7,708 bases of DNA from Bog-877 sp049518775 (lineage in GTDB: Bacteria; Chloroflexota; Dormibacteria; Aeolococcales; Bog-877). Both the position numbers and the translations under genes were made by a program. The notes under the pieces are model-generated. The model was given only the letters and a program-made list of their open reading frames with translations. It did not search any database and was not told the DNA's origin. The stretch covers positions 1-7,708 of the forward strand of contig JBEKRL010000083.1 of NCBI GenBank assembly GCA_049518775.1, given 5' to 3'. Shown here one piece after another: positions 6,493 to 7,708 of this stretch. Each line of letters opens with the position of its first letter. Position 1 is the stretch's first letter.

Positions 6493-6864
6493 ATCCCAGC
6501 CGCTGAGCAGCAGCACGAGCTTATCCCCGTCACTTCACTGCATCGACCCAACTTATCTACCGCCTCATGCGCTTAGGAGGCCGGAAGGATGCCCGTTCGG
6601 TCAGGCGCTACTATCGTGCCCCCCGACAGGAGGGCAGCGACCTCCTCGACGAAATCGAGCGCAGGCGCGACTGAGGCCGGCCATATCCGGCAACTCGGCC
6701 AAGCGATTCCAGGTGGCTTGCGCCTTCTCCCAGGGGATAGCTTCCATCGCCGCAGCTTCCCACCCGGCCGGCGACTTCGGGCAAGCGCCGAGAGCGCGGT
6801 CCGTCGGCGCCTATCCCGTGTGGCTGTTGGTCGAGGCAGGCCTCAAGGCCGGGCGCTCAGCCGC
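6493..6864. other. Stretch without a convincing intact gene; protein-like fragments on both strands
   Basis: No intact gene can be defended here. On the plus strand a 35-codon ORF at 6567-6674 ends in a very protein-like GSDLLDEIERRRD but lacks a ribosome binding site. On the minus strand an ORF from ATG 6745-6747 reads MEAIPWEKAQATWNRLAELP; after a one-base shift near 6670-6680 a second frame reads ALDFVEEVAALLSGGTIVAP down to a TAA at 6573-6575. The two candidates overlap, so at most one is real. The pattern fits decayed gene remnants. Confidence 0.35.
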
Positions 6865-7104
6865 ATGGCCCGCTCCACATTCATGGGCGGGATGGACCTG
6901 GCCTTCTTCACCGGGGCCATCGTCGCCCTCGCCGGGGGCCTGGTGGCGCTGGTTGCGCTTCCTTCCCGACAGGCTGCCGCTCGCGACGGCAAGGCAGCGG
7001 CGGAACCGCCGCGGCGCGCCCTGCGACCCCGGCCGGGTGTCCGTCAGGCCGTAAGGCTCGGCTCCAGGCTCAGGCTTCGGCGCGGGCCAAGACAGGGGCA
7101 GTAG
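6865..7104 (+). pseudogene. C-terminal remnant resembling an MFS (DHA2-type) transporter
   Basis: The frame reads MARSTFMGGMDLAFF, then a hydrophobic helix TGAIVALAGGLVALVALPSR, then a charged Ala/Arg/Pro-rich tail ending at TAG 7102-7104. This looks like the last membrane helix and tail of drug-efflux MFS proteins, where a short motif with GM and LA precedes the final helix ending in LPxR. Everything upstream in the frame is unlike a transporter, so the remaining helices are missing. A small one-helix membrane protein is the alternative. The assignment rests on pattern memory alone. Confidence 0.4.
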
Positions 7105-7524
7105 CGGGGCGGCCCAGTGCCCGCGCACGACGGGAGTTGCCGAGGATCTGGACGCTGAGTTTGTCGCGCTCGCTGCCAGGCCGCTCCTCCATGGCCCCGA
7201 TCTCCTTCCGGCTCACCACATCGAGAACAAGGCGGTCGAGTCGGGGGCGCTGGGCCTTTGCGGTGACCGCCTCGCCCTCCCTCGCCGCCCAGGTGAGCAG
7301 GGTGTTGATCGCGCGGGCGCAGCTGTGGACGGCGGGCTTGGCGAGCGGGGCCCTGACCGGGACCGTGTCCCGTCCAGGAGCCCGGGGGTCAGCTCGTTGA
7401 CATAGCGGCTGGTCAGCTGCGACGCCTGGGTGATGCCGGCCCTGAGGCAGAAGGGGAAGAGAACGTTCTCGAGGGTGTCGGGGTAGATCCTCCCGGTCTT
7501 GGCCGACTCCCCGGCGCCGCGAAC
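7070..7524 (-). pseudogene. Truncated, frameshifted tyrosine recombinase (phage-type integrase) remnant
   Basis: Two adjacent minus-strand frames together resemble the N-terminal half of an actinobacterial tyrosine integrase. The first, from about 7509, reads SAKTGRIYPDTLENVLFPF and then ASQLTSRYVNELTPGLLDGT, the SAM-like core-binding domain. Near 7360-7370 the match moves to the neighbouring frame: PLAKPAVHSCARAINTLLTW, VLDVVSRKEIGAMEE and SERDKLSVQIL, the end of the core-binding domain and the start of the catalytic domain. After about 7130 the similarity fades, and the frame stops at 7070 without the catalytic Arg/His/Tyr residues. No start codon lies between the tRNA 3' end and the first match. 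It cannot be functional. Its start abuts the tRNA-Arg remnant, as expected for an integrase beside its attachment site. Confidence 0.7.
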
Positions 7525-7575
7525 TGGTGCCCCCTGCAGGACTCGAACCTGCGACCTGCGCGCTTAGAAGGCGGC
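7525..7575 (-). tRNA. 3' half of a tRNA-Arg(TCT), degenerate; probable attachment-site remnant
   Basis: Read on the minus strand, the anticodon loop CTTCTAA (anticodon TCT at 7566-7568), T-stem GCAGG/CCTGC with loop TTCGAGT, acceptor strand AGGGGGC, discriminator A and an encoded CCA (7525-7527) are all well formed. The 5' side is not: GCCGC pairs with only three of five bases of the anticodon stem, and the bases at the expected acceptor 5' position do not match AGGGGGC. A D-arm-like pattern (GGCT, 8-base loop, GGCC) exists at 7577-7592 but lacks the conserved GG in its loop. So this is not a functional tRNA. It looks like the 3' segment carried or left by an element integrating at a tRNA-Arg gene. 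Confidence 0.65.
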
Positions 7576-7590
7576 TGGCCTATTGATTAG

Positions 7591-7708
7591 CCCGAATCCA
7601 CCGATGAGGTAGGCGTCCAGACGCAAAGACAGGCAACCAATCCAACTGGGACAATGGAATTGATCGAAACCAACGTCTCAGCAGGGGGTCACCTGTCAGG
7701 TGCAAGTC
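7591..7708 (+). pseudogene. Fragment resembling the N-terminus of a serine recombinase, runs off right edge
   Basis: After an in-frame TAG at 7588-7590 the frame stays open to the window edge and reads ESTDEVGVQTQRQATNP, then MELIETNVSAGGHLSGAS. Resolvase/invertase N-termini typically show a catalytic serine in RxSTDE, then an amphipathic TQR/QRQA helix, then a strand and a VSAG-type loop, and this order is seen here. The residues before the serine are missing or out of frame: the preceding bases TTAGCCCGA would give an Arg in another frame. So the gene is broken at the junction with the tRNA remnant, or starts at ATG 7654 without the catalytic serine. The call is tentative. Confidence 0.35.

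Noticed and set aside
6589..7104. 171-codon plus-strand ORF with AGGAGG 8 bases before its ATG
   Set aside because: The ribosome binding site match is tempting, but the first 90 residues are low-information Arg/Ser/Pro-rich sequence typical of non-coding GC-rich DNA. Only the last part, from about 6865, looks like protein, and it was annotated separately.
7525..7597. Complete functional tRNA-Arg(TCT)
   Set aside because: The 5' acceptor strand does not pair with AGGGGGC, the anticodon stem has two mismatches and the D-loop lacks its GG pair. Only the 3' half is sound.
7690..7702. Perfect palindrome CACCTGTCAGGTG as an operator or recombination site
   Set aside because: It is a single 13-base palindrome inside a probable coding fragment, with no second copy or linked element seen; chance is an adequate explanation.
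1..7708. CRISPR array, tandem repeats or insertion-sequence ends
   Set aside because: Reading through the window showed no regularly spaced repeats and no paired terminal inverted repeats flanking a transposase.

Overview
High-GC, actinobacterial-looking DNA. Coding regions have strongly G/C-ended codons, GTG and TTG starts occur next to good ribosome binding sites, and there is an F420/FMN split-barrel enzyme typical of Actinomycetota and a few neighbouring phyla. The exact lineage cannot be read from this window. Three blocks can be told apart.

Block 1 (1-2850) looks like the replication end of an integrative element or plasmid. A large minus-strand gene, open at the left edge, encodes a TOPRIM-like (DUF3854-type) domain followed by a P-loop ATPase domain. 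This is the architecture of primase/helicase-like proteins of mobile elements. A small minus-strand ORF precedes it and a 283-residue protein of unknown function diverges from it. The primase has a perfect AAGGAG ribosome binding site but GTC where a start codon is expected. One base change would restore both a GTG start for the primase and a TGA stop for the small ORF, so a GTGA stop/start overlap appears to have been lost.

Block 2 (2945-6468) looks like ordinary chromosome. On the minus strand a lipoprotein HtrA-like serine protease with a PDZ domain overlaps by 8 bp a small F420/FMN-dependent oxidoreductase. Divergently, a small unknown gene, apparently frameshifted at a run of six A, sits 21 bp before an asparaginase II-family gene with all catalytic and zinc residues. 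A GtrA-family membrane protein follows.

Block 3 (6469-7708) is a decayed mobile-element junction. It holds no intact gene that I can defend. It carries short protein-like stretches on both strands, what looks like the last helix of an MFS transporter, a frameshifted and truncated tyrosine integrase, the 3' half of a tRNA-Arg(TCT) gene including an encoded CCA, and a fragment resembling the N-terminus of a serine recombinase that runs off the right edge. The integrase remnant starts right at the tRNA 3' end, the usual layout of an element integrated at a tRNA gene, but both partners are broken.

The chromosomal block thus lies between two stretches with mobile-element content. Whether the two belong to the same element cannot be decided from this window.
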